Both the position numbers and the translations under genes were made by a program. The notes under the pieces are model-generated. The model worked only from the letters and a program-made list of their open reading frames with translations, had not been told where the DNA came from and did no database searches. Positions 12,459 through 22,735 of a stretch of 64,000 bases of DNA are shown here, one piece after another. Origin of the DNA: Batrachochytrium dendrobatidis JAM81 (Eukaryota; Chytridiomycota; Chytridiomycetes; Rhizophydiales); assembly GCF_000203795.2 (NCBI RefSeq), contig NW_006281100.1:1447099-1511098 (forward strand), given 5' to 3'. How positions within the stretch are numbered: position 1 is the stretch's first letter; each line of letters begins with the position of its first letter.

Positions 12459-13110
12459 ATTTTACAATCATATTCGTGTAAACTGCAACACTCGCAGTGA
12501 TTGTCGTTTGTTTTGGAATGGACAATTGTCAGATATTCCCTTACTTTCCTACTACACATTGACATTTTCAGTTTTTCAAACATTCATCATATGATGCATA
12601 CAAACTATAGATTTGAACCTGTTCTTTTTTGATATGATCATACGCTATGATCATCAATTTTGAAACCAGATGCATCCATCGCAATCCAAATATTGGGGTT
12701 GACTGTTTTGATGTTGCCAATCAAACTCTACAAACTCATTATTGCTGTATTCTAAAATATCAGATACGTCCGCGCTTTAGTTCAACAGAACAAAAGTTGC
12801 ACGTATCATGAATGCAGCAGTTTGGATACTGGTCATGCAATGTTTACTTGTAGTGTCTAGTTTGGATGTTTGAGTGATTGAAGAGTTGGAGATTGGACAA
12901 GTGTCAAGAACGTAGGATTGACTGAAACTGCGATGCAAAAACTCAGTTTTTAATACAAAAATGGGCACAAGGGGGAAAAGTCAGTCAACCAAGAGTTTCG
13001 AGGACACAATGTCCAGTAAACGTCCAGTAAACTGAAACCAATGATTTGACGAGACTGTCCATCATGGATTTTGACATGCTTATCTAGTGTATTGGTTTAC
13101 ATGGATACGG
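12459..13110 (-). repeat. Inverted-repeat arm R: MITE-like element in carrier intron (family copy C)
   Basis: This is the mirror copy of 10273-10924 over the full 652 bp, with two mismatches seen. It begins 29 bp after the Furry donor at 12430 and ends 68 bp before the carrier acceptor at 13177-13178. Just outside the arm the sequence continues as CGGCTGT, still TIR-like, so the element boundary may extend a few bases further. Confidence 0.93.
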
Positions 13111-13178
13111 CTGTGCACTACCCAGTTTTCGATTGCTAAATATATCTTCAATATACTATTTGATAACCATATATTTAG

Positions 13179-14063
13179 GGTACGCTTACTCCACTGCTTG
13201 GTATCGGTGCATGTGTCTCGATTCAGTTTGGTGCATTAGAGGCTATGAAGCGTTACTTTTCTGGAAACAACAAAACTGGATCCCAAAACCTCAGTATTCT
13301 TCAACTATATCTCTCGGGTGCTGTATCTGGTGTTGCCAACTCTGTTCTCAGTGGACCCATTGAGCATATTCGTACTCGTTTGCAGATTCAATCTTCCACC
13401 AACAAGTTGTACAACGGACCTTTGGATTTTGTCGGAAAAGTATCCAAACAGTATGGTATGTCTGCCATTTTCAAGGGACAGACAGTTACGGTCATTCGCG
13501 AACTCCATGGGTTTGGAGTTTATTTCTGCGTGTACGAGTATTTGATGCAGCGTGCTATGGCGATCAACGGTATTAAGCGTAATCAGGTACCTAGCTGGAA
13601 GCAACTTCTTTTTGGTGCTACCTCTGGTTACATGCTGTGGATCTCTGTCTACCCTATTGTAAGGTTTATATTTTGATCAACATTATGCAAAACATATGAT
13701 GTGTTGGATATTGACTCAGTGTTGTGGTGATATGTTGCTATTTTAGGATGTTATCAAATCAAAACTGCAAACAGACAGTTTTGATAAATCTACTCAGAAA
13801 TACAAAGGCATGATTGATTGTGCTTCCAAGATTTTTGCTCAAGAGGGATTGACTGGTCTTTATAGAGGTATACAGATTTCTGATTGTTTTTATCAAGCCA
13901 TCGAATTGACTCGTTAGATTTTTGATGTGCATTATCACTGACACCCAAACTTTGTACTGCCTTGGACTGAATAGGGTTTTGGGCGTGTATGCTACGTGCA
14001 GGTCCTGCCAACGCAGCAACATTTGCTACCTATGAAATGGTCATGAACTTTATTGGAAGATAA
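13179..14063 (+). CDS. YMC1/YMC2-type mitochondrial carrier, 3' exons (split gene)
   Basis: Exons 13179-13658, 13747-13867 and 13975-14063 encode residues 73-301 of an inner-mitochondrial-membrane carrier. The first exon begins GTLTPLLGIGACVSIQFG, the usual continuation of ...GFYK in yeast Ymc1/Ymc2, which are implicated in glycine/glutamate-linked transport. Repeat 2 has the signature PIEHIRTRLQIQ and repeat 3 PIDVIKSKLQTD; the C-terminus runs RAGPANAATFATYEMV. With the 72 residues encoded at 11455-11053 (-) the protein is 301 residues, typical for SLC25. No start codon or first repeat is present on this strand. Exact substrate is not predictable from what I can see. Confidence 0.92.
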
Positions 14064-14480
14064 GATGTCTTGCAACTAATAAACTTCCCCACTATAAACA
14101 AGGCTGTAAACTGTTTTTCAATTAGATAAGCAAGCATCTACAATCGCTTGCACATCATGCATCTGTATTCAAGTATGGTTTATATTCAGTCATGATCACC
14201 ATCAACTCCTAATTCAGCCTATTGCCAGGAATATCTATGACTGATACTGCCACAAACATGCAGACAAATCAATACAAGAAATCAGTTATTCATACACTGT
14301 ATCGAAGAATCAGCTGAGCAGGGTCAATGGATGCTTGCCAACCCTTACAAAGTTCTGTTTGGAACATAGGGTTCAGAAGGTCAGATTCGCCGCTATCCTC
14401 TCGACAAGACCAATACAGAGCAGTTACCTTGCTGCTTTATCAACAAGCTTGGATTCAACTCCTTGCATTGACCACAGAAA
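14064..14480. other. Intergenic region, carrier 3' end to decarboxylase start
   Basis: About 417 bp of AT-rich sequence between the carrier stop and the decarboxylase ATG. The open frames here (for example 14335-14694) overlap the start of the decarboxylase in other frames and look like shadows. No element of the dispersed family is seen. It presumably holds the decarboxylase promoter. Confidence 0.4.
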
Positions 14481-16798
14481 ATGCAGACCACCGCTCATAT
14501 CAGTACAGCTGAAGCTTCGTTGCATATCAATCACAAGGACACTGATGAGGGTTTTGAAGATGATTATCCAGAAGAGTTTCCATTCTGGTACAGCTTTCCC
14601 AGTGGAGAACAGCATATTGACAGACACCAGCAAAAACTACTGTTTGAGTCGTCCAGTGCTAGCAAGGCAGTGTTTCCTTTGGATTTGTTTTTGAAGCAAC
14701 GCTCGTCCGTCGACCTTCGAATTAGAAACGACTCGACTGTCGCTTTCGATGACAATCATCAGTCATTCCATAATCAGGACTCTGTCCTGCACTATTTCGT
14801 ACCCACTACAAAGTCTGAAAAACTCCTTGACCAATATATATCTGGGGTAATTGAAGGTATTATGATTTTTGAATCGGGTAGTTGGATATTGTCTGCAACT
14901 CATCTAATCCTAAACTGTGCTATCCAAATCATCAATATTAGCATTTTTGGATGAGCCTGCTCCTATCTATGCGACAGCCGTTTCTAGGACTCACAGTCTG
15001 ACTGGAAAGTTTGGTGGTTTATCAATTCCAGATGGTAACCGTTCATCCGTTGCAGATCTGGAATCATATCTGAACCATCTTAAACTCAACGTGATTGACA
15101 AATCCACCCGGACGGGCTCTTCCAAGATGATTGGCCATATGGTAATTTCAGTTGATGTTTGAATGCAATGATACGACCAATGACTGCTTTGGCACACAAG
15201 CTAATCCATTGACTTTTGAATAGACTACCGCACTTCCTTTTTTTCACCGACCTTTGGCAAGACTTTTGGCTGCTCTAAATCAAAACGTAGTAAAAATCGA
15301 AACGGCATCCACATTCACTAATCTGGAGCGCCAAACACTAGCCATGTTGCACAAGGCATTTTTTGGCTCCTCTGATGAATTTTACACTCGGTATGCATAT
15401 GCTCCAGAATACGCTCTTGGTGTCATGGCATCTGGTGGAACGATCGCCAATATTACTGCTTTGTGGATTGCTCGCAACAAGGCACTGGCTGTTAATGCTG
15501 CTAACGGATGTCGTGGAATAGACAAGGAAGGGTATATATCAGCCATGCTCAAATACGGTTACAAGCGTGCTGTTATTATTGGCAGTACACTGATGCATTA
15601 CTCGTTTAAAAAAGCAGCCGATTTGCTTGGATTGGGTGAAGAGGGTCTTGTGTTGATCCCTGTAGATGATGCATTTCGCATGCGCATAGACGTGTTGAAA
15701 GCCAAAGTTGAGAAATGTGTTGCAGAGAACACACTAGTCATTGCTATTGTGGGAATTTCTGGTACAACAGAAACAGGATCTATTGATCCTTTACTTGATA
15801 TAGCCTGTATAGCTCACAAGTATCATATTCATTTTCATGTCGATGCAGCTTGGGGTGGACCATTGATTTTTTCACCCGAGCATTCTAGTAAACTAGCTGG
15901 TATTTCGCAAGCAGATACAATCACAGTGGATGGTCATAAACAGTTGTATACGCCAATGGGGCTTGGTATTTTACTTGCAAAATGCCCTTCTTTGGTAACG
16001 TTTATTCGCAAAACTGCAGGCTATGTCATTCGCCACGACTCGCCCGATCTAGGGAAATTTACTCTAGAGGGTTCTAGGCCTGCCAATGTATTGTATCTTC
16101 ATGCCTCGCTTAATCTGCTTGGCAAGCAAGGACTAGGAACCTTGATGACTCGGTCAGTGACGGTAGTGAAGCAAATGGCAGTGCGATTGAATCTGCATCC
16201 TTCGCAAAGTTTCCAGACTTTACATGAACCCATGAGCAATGTACTTTTGTATCGCTACATTCCATCTGACTTGAGAGAGTCTATTGCTGACGGCACGTAT
16301 GTGCCTAATCCGGAAGATGAAGATAGAGTGAGCGAAGTCACCAAAAGACTACAGATTTACCAAGCAAGCTGCATACCTTCTGATGCAGTTTTCCCCGAGG
16401 TGTCTACACATGCAACGGATGAAAGTACAAACGGAGAAGCGGGACTTCATTCTCAGCAGAATCAACTGCAAGGTGGATTTGTAAGTCGCACTCGTGTTCT
16501 ATTCAAAGGATTTCATGTCAATGCGCTGAGGGTTGTCGTTGCCAATCCATTGACTACGTGGAGAGATGTTGAGGGTGTCATTTCTGACCAGCTCAAAATG
16601 GGTGCGATGATTGAAGAGGAAATGAAGCGGGAGCAGATGGTAAAGCGTGTACGGGACATGTATCCTATGCATCGACCCAATGCAGTTGTACCTGATAGTG
16701 CCAAATCTTGTACTGCTTTGGCTGCATGTGATGGTACGGATACGTGTAAACCAGATGATAAGATAGAGTGGTGGCCTGGATGGCCATTTGATTTGTAA
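14481..16798 (+). CDS. PLP-dependent group II amino-acid decarboxylase, PanP/GAD-like
   Basis: Three exons, 14481-14856, 14942-15141 and 15224-16798, give 716 residues. The core has the PLP fold: the phosphate-binding stretch ASGGTIANITALWIARNKAL, HVDAAWGGPL with the cofactor-contacting Asp, and the Schiff-base lysine in TVDGHKQLYTPMG (Lys431 by my exon model). The KYGYKRAV...KKAADLLGLG and TLEGSRPANVLYLHASL stretches resemble the gammaproteobacterial PanP family (pyridoxal-dependent aspartate 1-decarboxylase, making beta-alanine) more than plant or animal glutamate decarboxylase. The Ser/Asp-rich N-terminus of about 120 residues and a C-terminal extension are extra to the bacterial enzymes. 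The introns argue it is a resident eukaryotic gene. The substrate (aspartate, glutamate or cysteine sulfinate) is inferred only from resemblance. Confidence 0.8.
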
Positions 16799-16945
16799 AC
16801 TACTTTTTAGCATCTTGTCATCCAAGCTGTGCCCATCATCTGCTAAATAAATTTTATTACATAATCAACAAACGAGTTTAAAATCAGACTCGGATAGTAT
16901 TATAGTATGGAAGCTCAACAGGCTGAAGCGAATCATCACAATTCA

Positions 16946-17252
16946 CAGCTACATTTGCGTAAAATGGTCACTAGAATGTCATTAAATAAACAGCCAATCT
17001 CATGACATGGTTGATGTCAGTTTACTGGAAACGATTGAATTTAAACTTTTTAGTTGACTGGCGTTTTCCCTAGCAATCAGCATGTATAGTGGTATTGTAT
17101 GCATCATACGACGGGTATTGTGTCTGAAAGAATTGAAAATGCCAATTTCCAATAGGAAAGCACAATAAATATTTAACCATTGTTTATTTTAAAGCAAAAT
17201 AAAACTGCAAGATAAATACAAAAAGGCTTTCTTTTACATGAGTACGACTGTA
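16946..17252. repeat. MITE-like element (family copy D)
   Basis: It runs from CAGCTACATTTGCGTAAAATGG to ...TTTTACATGAGTACGACTGTAA, about 307 bp, with both ends TIR-like but diverged. Internal family motifs are AACAGCCAATCTCATGAC, a TGTATGCATCATACGA palindromic stretch and TAGGAAAGCAC...TATTTAACCATTG. It fills the gap between the decarboxylase and the LAMTOR1-like gene, which end convergently. Confidence 0.7.
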
Positions 17253-17291
17253 ATATAATTAATGAATTCTTTATCCTATTGACCTTTAACT

Positions 17292-18288
17292 TCAAGATAT
17301 AGGAACAATCAGAACTTCGGTATCCTTTGCCTTGAGATTATTCAACGCCAATGAGATTTTTGAGCAATAGTCCGCAAACTGATCAATTTCATTTTGCTCA
17401 ACTGAAGTTGTGGAAGGTAAGCTGTGTATACTGATGGAATGGCCAGATGAGGTGGTGATGGGAGCGATTAAGGTACTGGGATTTAGCTGGATTAGTGTTT
17501 GAGGGTGTCGCTTCAGACGAAGTTCCTTGACGATATCGTCCTGTGGTGCATTTTCCAAAGCCCGTCTAATTCAAGTTGGTAAAAAGGTTAAATTGAAGCC
17601 ATTGTATAAAACACATGTTTAGATGCATTCAAGCCATACCTATATTCAGCCGATCGCTGAACAGCATAGTTATTCTCAAGTCTATCCAGCATCCTGATCG
17701 AAGAAATATCCATCAAGTGCCTGTTATTGAAAAAGACCCAAAAATAGGTTTAAATGCATGCATACAGTTAATGACTATTACTAATCGAAAGACATGGCTG
17801 TATGATAGTTTCAAGCTCATTGTGGATAATATATGCACAGCCACTATGGTCAATTTGCCAGTAATCTTATTTCTAAAAAAATAGAGCAAGTCGAATATGT
17901 TTGAAAATATATGAAATAGACCAGTCTTACTCTGCTGTAGCTTGAACGACGGTTTTGAGTTTGTCCTGTACTATTGTTACTTCAGTGGGTGAAGACTCTG
18001 TATTCATGCTATACAATAAAGTCGTAACTGAGTGAATACGATGAGTTGTAATAAAAAGACGATAAAAATGCAAGGCATTACTCTGGTATGGAGTCATATC
18101 CGCTTGTCTGTAGTCGTAGATTAAGAGGACTGTCACTGTCCTGAGCCAAAAGTCGAGTCTGCTCATTAGACTAAAAAAGATGGCGAGTCAGCCAAGTCAA
18201 TACATCAAGAATGGTATTTCACACAACTGTAGTGATAGCTTACCCCCGATGACCTTGTTCCACCAAGACCTGAGCAACACTGTCCCAT
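17292..18288 (-). CDS. LAMTOR1/Meh1-like lipid-anchored Ragulator (EGO) subunit
   Basis: Five exons (18288-18244, 18170-18082, 18008-17931, 17720-17640, 17565-17292) join in phase to 188 residues. The protein begins MGQCC, a composite N-myristoylation (Gly2) and palmitoylation (Cys4, Cys5) signal, as in LAMTOR1/p18 (MGCC...) and yeast Meh1/Ego1. These tether the Ragulator/EGO complex to the lysosome or vacuole for TORC1 signalling through Rag GTPases. Helical segments match the family: ATAEHLMDISSIRML, ENNYAVQRSAEYRRAL, then DQFADYCSKISLALNNL and a short LIVPIS end like the VVQFGIP tail of LAMTOR1. Length is usual (161 in human, 184 in yeast). A different frame through exon 1 (reading HLVDYTYIWD) is also open but does not splice onward in phase. 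Confidence 0.8.
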
Positions 18289-18396
18289 ATGTATGTGTAA
18301 TCAACCAAGTGCTGAATGTGTTTGCAGATGTTGGATAAAGTTGTGTAAAATAAGATTAACGGGTATTAAAAAAGGTTTGTGAATTGCTAATGTATT

Positions 18397-18680
18397 GGTT
18401 GTATTCGTGTAAAATGCAATACTATCTTGCAGTTATTGCTTTGGAAATGAATTTCTATTACAAATCGACTTTAACAATACAACGATCATCATGTAATGCA
18501 AACTATAGTTTTGAATTGAGACTGTTTGAAAAACTACAGATTAACAGATATTGGAATACACTGCTGACAATCCAGCTACAAACTCGAATGCATTCGCGCT
18601 TCAGTTACACAAAACAGAGTTTCTAGCAAACCATGGCATGAGATTGGCTGTTTAACGTTCTGTTTTACGTGAATACGAAC
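18397..18680. repeat. MITE-like element (family copy E), inverted orientation
   Basis: Starts GGTTGTATTCGTGTAAAATG and ends GTTTTACGTGAATACGAAC, about 284 bp. It reads in the opposite internal orientation to copy D: the ATCTTGCAGTTATTGCTTTGG motif is near the left end. It occupies most of the space between the divergent LAMTOR1-like (start 18288) and SAR1 (start 18797) genes, so it lies in their shared promoter region. Confidence 0.75.
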
Positions 18681-18796
18681 ATTACTGTTCAGCTGTTGAG
18701 ATTAGAAACAACTTGCCGAGAAGATTCAGTCTTGAAATCAGTTGGCAATTCCACCACAAACGCCAAACAACTTTCCCATTCAATCGAATTCCAGTT

Positions 18797-20064
18797 ATGT
18801 TTCTGGTCAACTGGCTTTGGGATGTTCTGGGCAGCTTGGGTATGATATGACTATGGGTTTCACTACTGTATTATTGTCTGTTTTATAATGCTATCATTTG
18901 CTTCTGGAATGCATTGCTGGCTGTTTTGATCCCCACCATTCACATGAACACTCGAGTGGTGTCATGACTAAACGAGGTTGGTTTAGCTTGATGCAGCCTA
19001 CCATCATAATCCATCGAGTCGATAATAGTCATACGCTGCTGACTATGCATATCACTGCTATTTAAAGCCATCTTTAATGCACCATTGATCTCATGCAGTC
19101 TAATGTCGCATTGTATCAAACTGCTGCTTCATCCATGCTAACCTTTTTGTATTGTTACTTTGGATCATATCTACTGTTTTGATTAACAGGGCTTGTAAAC
19201 AAGAGCGGCCGTCTACTGTTTCTGGGTCTGGACAATGCTGGCAAGACCACTCTGCTGCATATGATGAAGAATGACAGACTGGCCACTCTCAATCCCACAC
19301 TTCACCCTAGTATGAACTGTTTTGTTGTTGGTCTCTTGCTGGATTATTGTTCTCACTCTAGTTTCATACAAATTCATAGCATCGGAAGAATTGGCTATTG
19401 GTAATATCAAGTTTACAACGTATGATCTTGGAGGCCATCAACAGGGTATAGTTTTGCATTCATCAGCCATATCAACCAAACTTGATCTAGTTTATTAACT
19501 TTATGAATTCATATGGAACCTTGGATCGTCTTACTGTATATAAAATCTATTCAGCTCGTCGTCTTTGGAAGGATTACTTTCCAGAGGTTGATGGCGTTGT
19601 GTACCTCGTTGACTGTGCTGACGTGGCTCGTTTCCCCGAAACCAAGGCTGAACTGGATGTGGGTTTTAGATTACATTGCTACCAACTAACACACCATCTT
19701 GTTGAGCATATGCTGATCGCTTAGTCTAATTTTGTTTATTAGGCTCTTTTGTCGATCGAAGAGCTTGCAAAGGTTCCATTCGTGATTCTTGGAAATAAAA
19801 TCGATGCTGCTGGTGCTGTTTCTGAAGATGAGCTTCGTGCCCACTTGGGACTCTATCAAACCACTGGTAAGGGTAAAGTTGCTCTCAAGGACATTCGCCC
19901 AATTGAAGTATTCATGTGCTCTGTTGTCATGCGTCAAGGCTACGGAGACGGTAAGCTAATATGAACTGCCATAATTGAAAAAACAATACAAGATAATTAT
20001 TCTAATCTTTAACTCGACTACAAATGCAATAGGTTTCCGATGGTTGTCCAACTACATTAACTGA
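18797..20064 (+). CDS. SAR1: SAR1 small GTPase of COPII vesicles
   Basis: Six exons, 18797-18839, 19190-19309, 19380-19445, 19555-19658, 19743-19950 and 20033-20064, join to 190 residues, exactly the usual SAR1 length. Sar1 recruits Sec23/24 and Sec13/31 to the endoplasmic reticulum when GTP-bound. Visible motifs are the hydrophobic N-terminal [15 protein letters not shown] (membrane-inserting amphipathic helix), P-loop [20 protein letters not shown] with the switch I Thr, DLGGHQQ (switch II; the usual catalytic His is present), NKID, and the C-terminal [16 protein letters not shown]. All introns are GT-AG and short apart from the 350-nt first intron. Confidence 0.97.
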
Positions 20065-20204
20065 TTACTCTAAAAAGATAAATTGGATCAGTGAAATCTA
20101 CTTGATAAGATGGAACTTTTTCGGAACGACTAGGTTATATTGCGAGCTCAGTTTTCTTGCTGAACCCAAAATGCTATTTGAATAAAAGCCTTGGTTTGAT
20201 TCGA

Positions 20205-20555
20205 TTACAGCTGTATTCATGTAAAATGGAACATTAAATAGGGAGTCAGTGGTGTGAATCATCGTGTCATGAGACTGACCGTTTACTATGCACTCATTTA
20301 GTAGTCAATATTGGTTTTGAATTCATCAGTAGACTGATTTTTAGTGATTGTACCATGTATTCCTGCAACCTTTATTTTCTTGAACGCGAACGTGTCCGAG
20401 TCTAGAACACAACAATCGAGTCTGATGCTATTCAACCAATCCAAATATCTGGATTGCAGTGAATGAATCTGATTTCAAACGTCAAGCATTGTCCAATCCA
20501 AAGCAAAGGGAAATCACTGCAAGGCAAATCAAGTCATTTCACAAGAATACAACTG
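20205..20555. repeat. MITE-like element (family copy F)
   Basis: Begins TTACAGCTGTATTCATGTAAAATGG and ends CACAAGAATACAACTGC, about 350 bp. The interior contains the TAGACTGATTTTTAGTGATTG and GAATCTGATTTCAAACGTC motifs shared with copies J and K. It lies between the SAR1 3' end and SLU7, ending about 80 bp before the SLU7 start codon. Confidence 0.75.
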
Positions 20556-20634
20556 CAAAAGTAGAGTATGACACCACGTGATGTAAACTGATTGCATTTG
20601 AATTAAAATTCTGACGAGCAAACTCGAACCGAAA

Positions 20635-22597
20635 ATGAGTGGAAGCGCTGCAGTGGGTGGAAAGTTGTCCAGAGAGGACTTTCGCAAAGAGAAGCTGATT
20701 GAAGAGCAGCGAAAAGCGTAAGTGATTATCACTGCACTTGCATTACATTTTTTGATTTTTAACCATCCCATTCATGTTGTAGAGGAACGCTTCCAGCTGA
20801 AGTCGATCCAGAAACTGGCCGAGATATCAACCCTCACATTCCTCAGTATATTTCCAAACCACCATGGTACCTTGATATTCAACATGCTACTCTAAAGCAT
20901 CAACGGTATGAAGATGCATCTGTTTCTTCAGACATGAACACTTGGTATGCTCGAGGTTCTCGTCAAGGTCCCGCTGCAACTAAATATCGAAAGGGAGCTT
21001 GTGAAAACTGTGGAGCCATGACCCACAAAACAAAGGAATGTATGGATAGACCAAGAAAAAAAGGAGCAAAATGGTCTGGTCAAGGATTTCAAGCTGACGA
21101 AGTCATCCAACAGGTTCAGCTTGGGTTTGAAGGCAAACGTGATCGCTGGAACGGATACAATGCCATGGATCATATTAAGCAGGTCGAGGAATGGGAGGTG
21201 ATTGAGGAAAAGCGACGCTTGAAGCGAGAAAAGGAAGCTCAGGAGGCTTTGGCTGCTGCTGCTGCTAAAACAACTGCTGCCAAGACTAATGAATCTGCTG
21301 CATCTAAACTGGACGGAGTTGCTGCTGTTCATAATGGAGATGCTGATGGATTCAAACAACCCGCTCCTAGATCTGGACTTGTGAGTGCCGAAGTTGCCGC
21401 TGCTGCCGCCGCCGCTGCTGCTGCTGTTGATGATTCCAGCGACGACGAAGATGAAGACAAGTATGCTGAAAAGGCTAATGTTGCAGGCCAAAAACTGGAT
21501 ACCAAATCGCGCATTACTGTCCGTAACCTTCGTATTCGTGAAGACACTGCAAAATACCTCCGCAATTTGGACGTCAATTCTGCTCATTACGATCCTAAAA
21601 CAAGATCAATGCGTGCCAACCCTCACAATGACAAGGATGCCAGCGAGGTCACTTATGCTGGAGATAATATTTTGCGGTATTCTGGAGATGTGTCCAAGAT
21701 TGCTCAATTGCAATCTTTTGCCTGGCAGGCTGAAGGTAGAGGAAAAGATGTCCATCTTCAAGCCAATCCCACTCAAGCCGAATTGTTATACAAGGAATAT
21801 CAGGCAAAAAAAGGACAGGTTGCAGAAACTCAAAAAAAGTCAATTTTGGAAAAATATGGTGGAGCCGAACATTTAGATGCACCACCCAAAGAACTATTGC
21901 TGGCAGAAACAGAGCATTATGTAGAATATTCTGAAACTGGAAGATTGATCAAGGGACAAGAACAGGCAAAGCAAAAGTCAAAATACGAGGAAGACATGTA
22001 CGTCCATATTTACTTTTCTGCTATAGATATGTATTGTTGATGGTCTGATTCACCCTGAACTTTGTCAACATGCTAATTGTTTTATATAGATTCCCCTTGA
22101 ATCACACTACAATTTGGGGATCATGGTGGAAGGATGGCCAATGGGGATATGCTTGCTGTCACGCAATACTACGTGCATCCTATTGTGGTGGAAAAGCAGC
22201 GATCGAGGCAGCAAAAGCATCACATGAACAACTGATTCAATCTTCTCTATCCAACACTAATACTACAGCACCACCCAAGAAATCTCTTCTTGAACAGTAT
22301 GTTCAACGTGCATCTAAAGAAGGGCCAGCCATGTCCAAAACCGATTATTCAACTAAAACTCGACTTGGTGAAGGGGATGCACTATTGGATTTAAACAAAC
22401 TGGCTCAAGCCCGCGAAGCTGAACAAAAGCGCAAGTCTATGGGTGTATCCGAGTTAAATGGTGACCAACGTGATGGCAAGCGCAAGTACAACTCTTTCAA
22501 TGGCTCTGGAGAGCTTACAGAGGAGCAGTTGGAAGCTTACCGAATGGAGCGTCAACGCGGCGAAGATCCTATGGCTAATTATATTGATGAAGAATAG
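20635..22597 (+). CDS. SLU7: Pre-mRNA-splicing factor SLU7
   Basis: Three exons, 20635-20717, 20783-21997 and 22090-22597, give 601 residues. Slu7 acts in the second catalytic step of splicing, helping choice of the 3' splice site. Hallmarks: PAEVDPETGRDINPHIPQYI and PPWYLD near the N-terminus; the CCHC zinc knuckle CENCGAMTHKTKEC; DRWNGYNAMDH; YVEYSETGRLIKGQE; and NHTTIWGSWWKDGQWGYACCH across the last intron. An alanine run (about 12 Ala from GCT/GCC repeats near 21394-21426) followed by an acidic DDSSDDEDED patch is a local feature. It ends 138 bp from the convergent ATG7 stop. Confidence 0.95.
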
Positions 22598-22735
22598 TGT
22601 ATCTCTGATGGTTCCACCATCTTTAAATAAACAAACTACTATTTTAGCTATTCAAGTTTGACATGGCCAATTATCATCTTCAAATCCTCTGGCATCTCAA
22701 CATGGTTAGTTTTTATTCCAAACTGCATAAAATGA

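Noticed and set aside
18244..18310. Frame reading HLVDYTYIWDSVAQVLVEQ as a first exon
   Set aside because: It cannot splice in phase to the next exons, whereas the MGQCC frame of the same DNA does and gives a LAMTOR1-like protein.
21394..21426. GCT/GCC trinucleotide run in SLU7 as an unstable repeat of interest
   Set aside because: Short, mixed codons, in a disordered linker; ordinary for fungal proteins.
20928..21587. 219-codon minus-strand ORF over SLU7
   Set aside because: Antisense shadow of the SLU7 coding exon, including the complement of its Ala/Asp-rich stretch.
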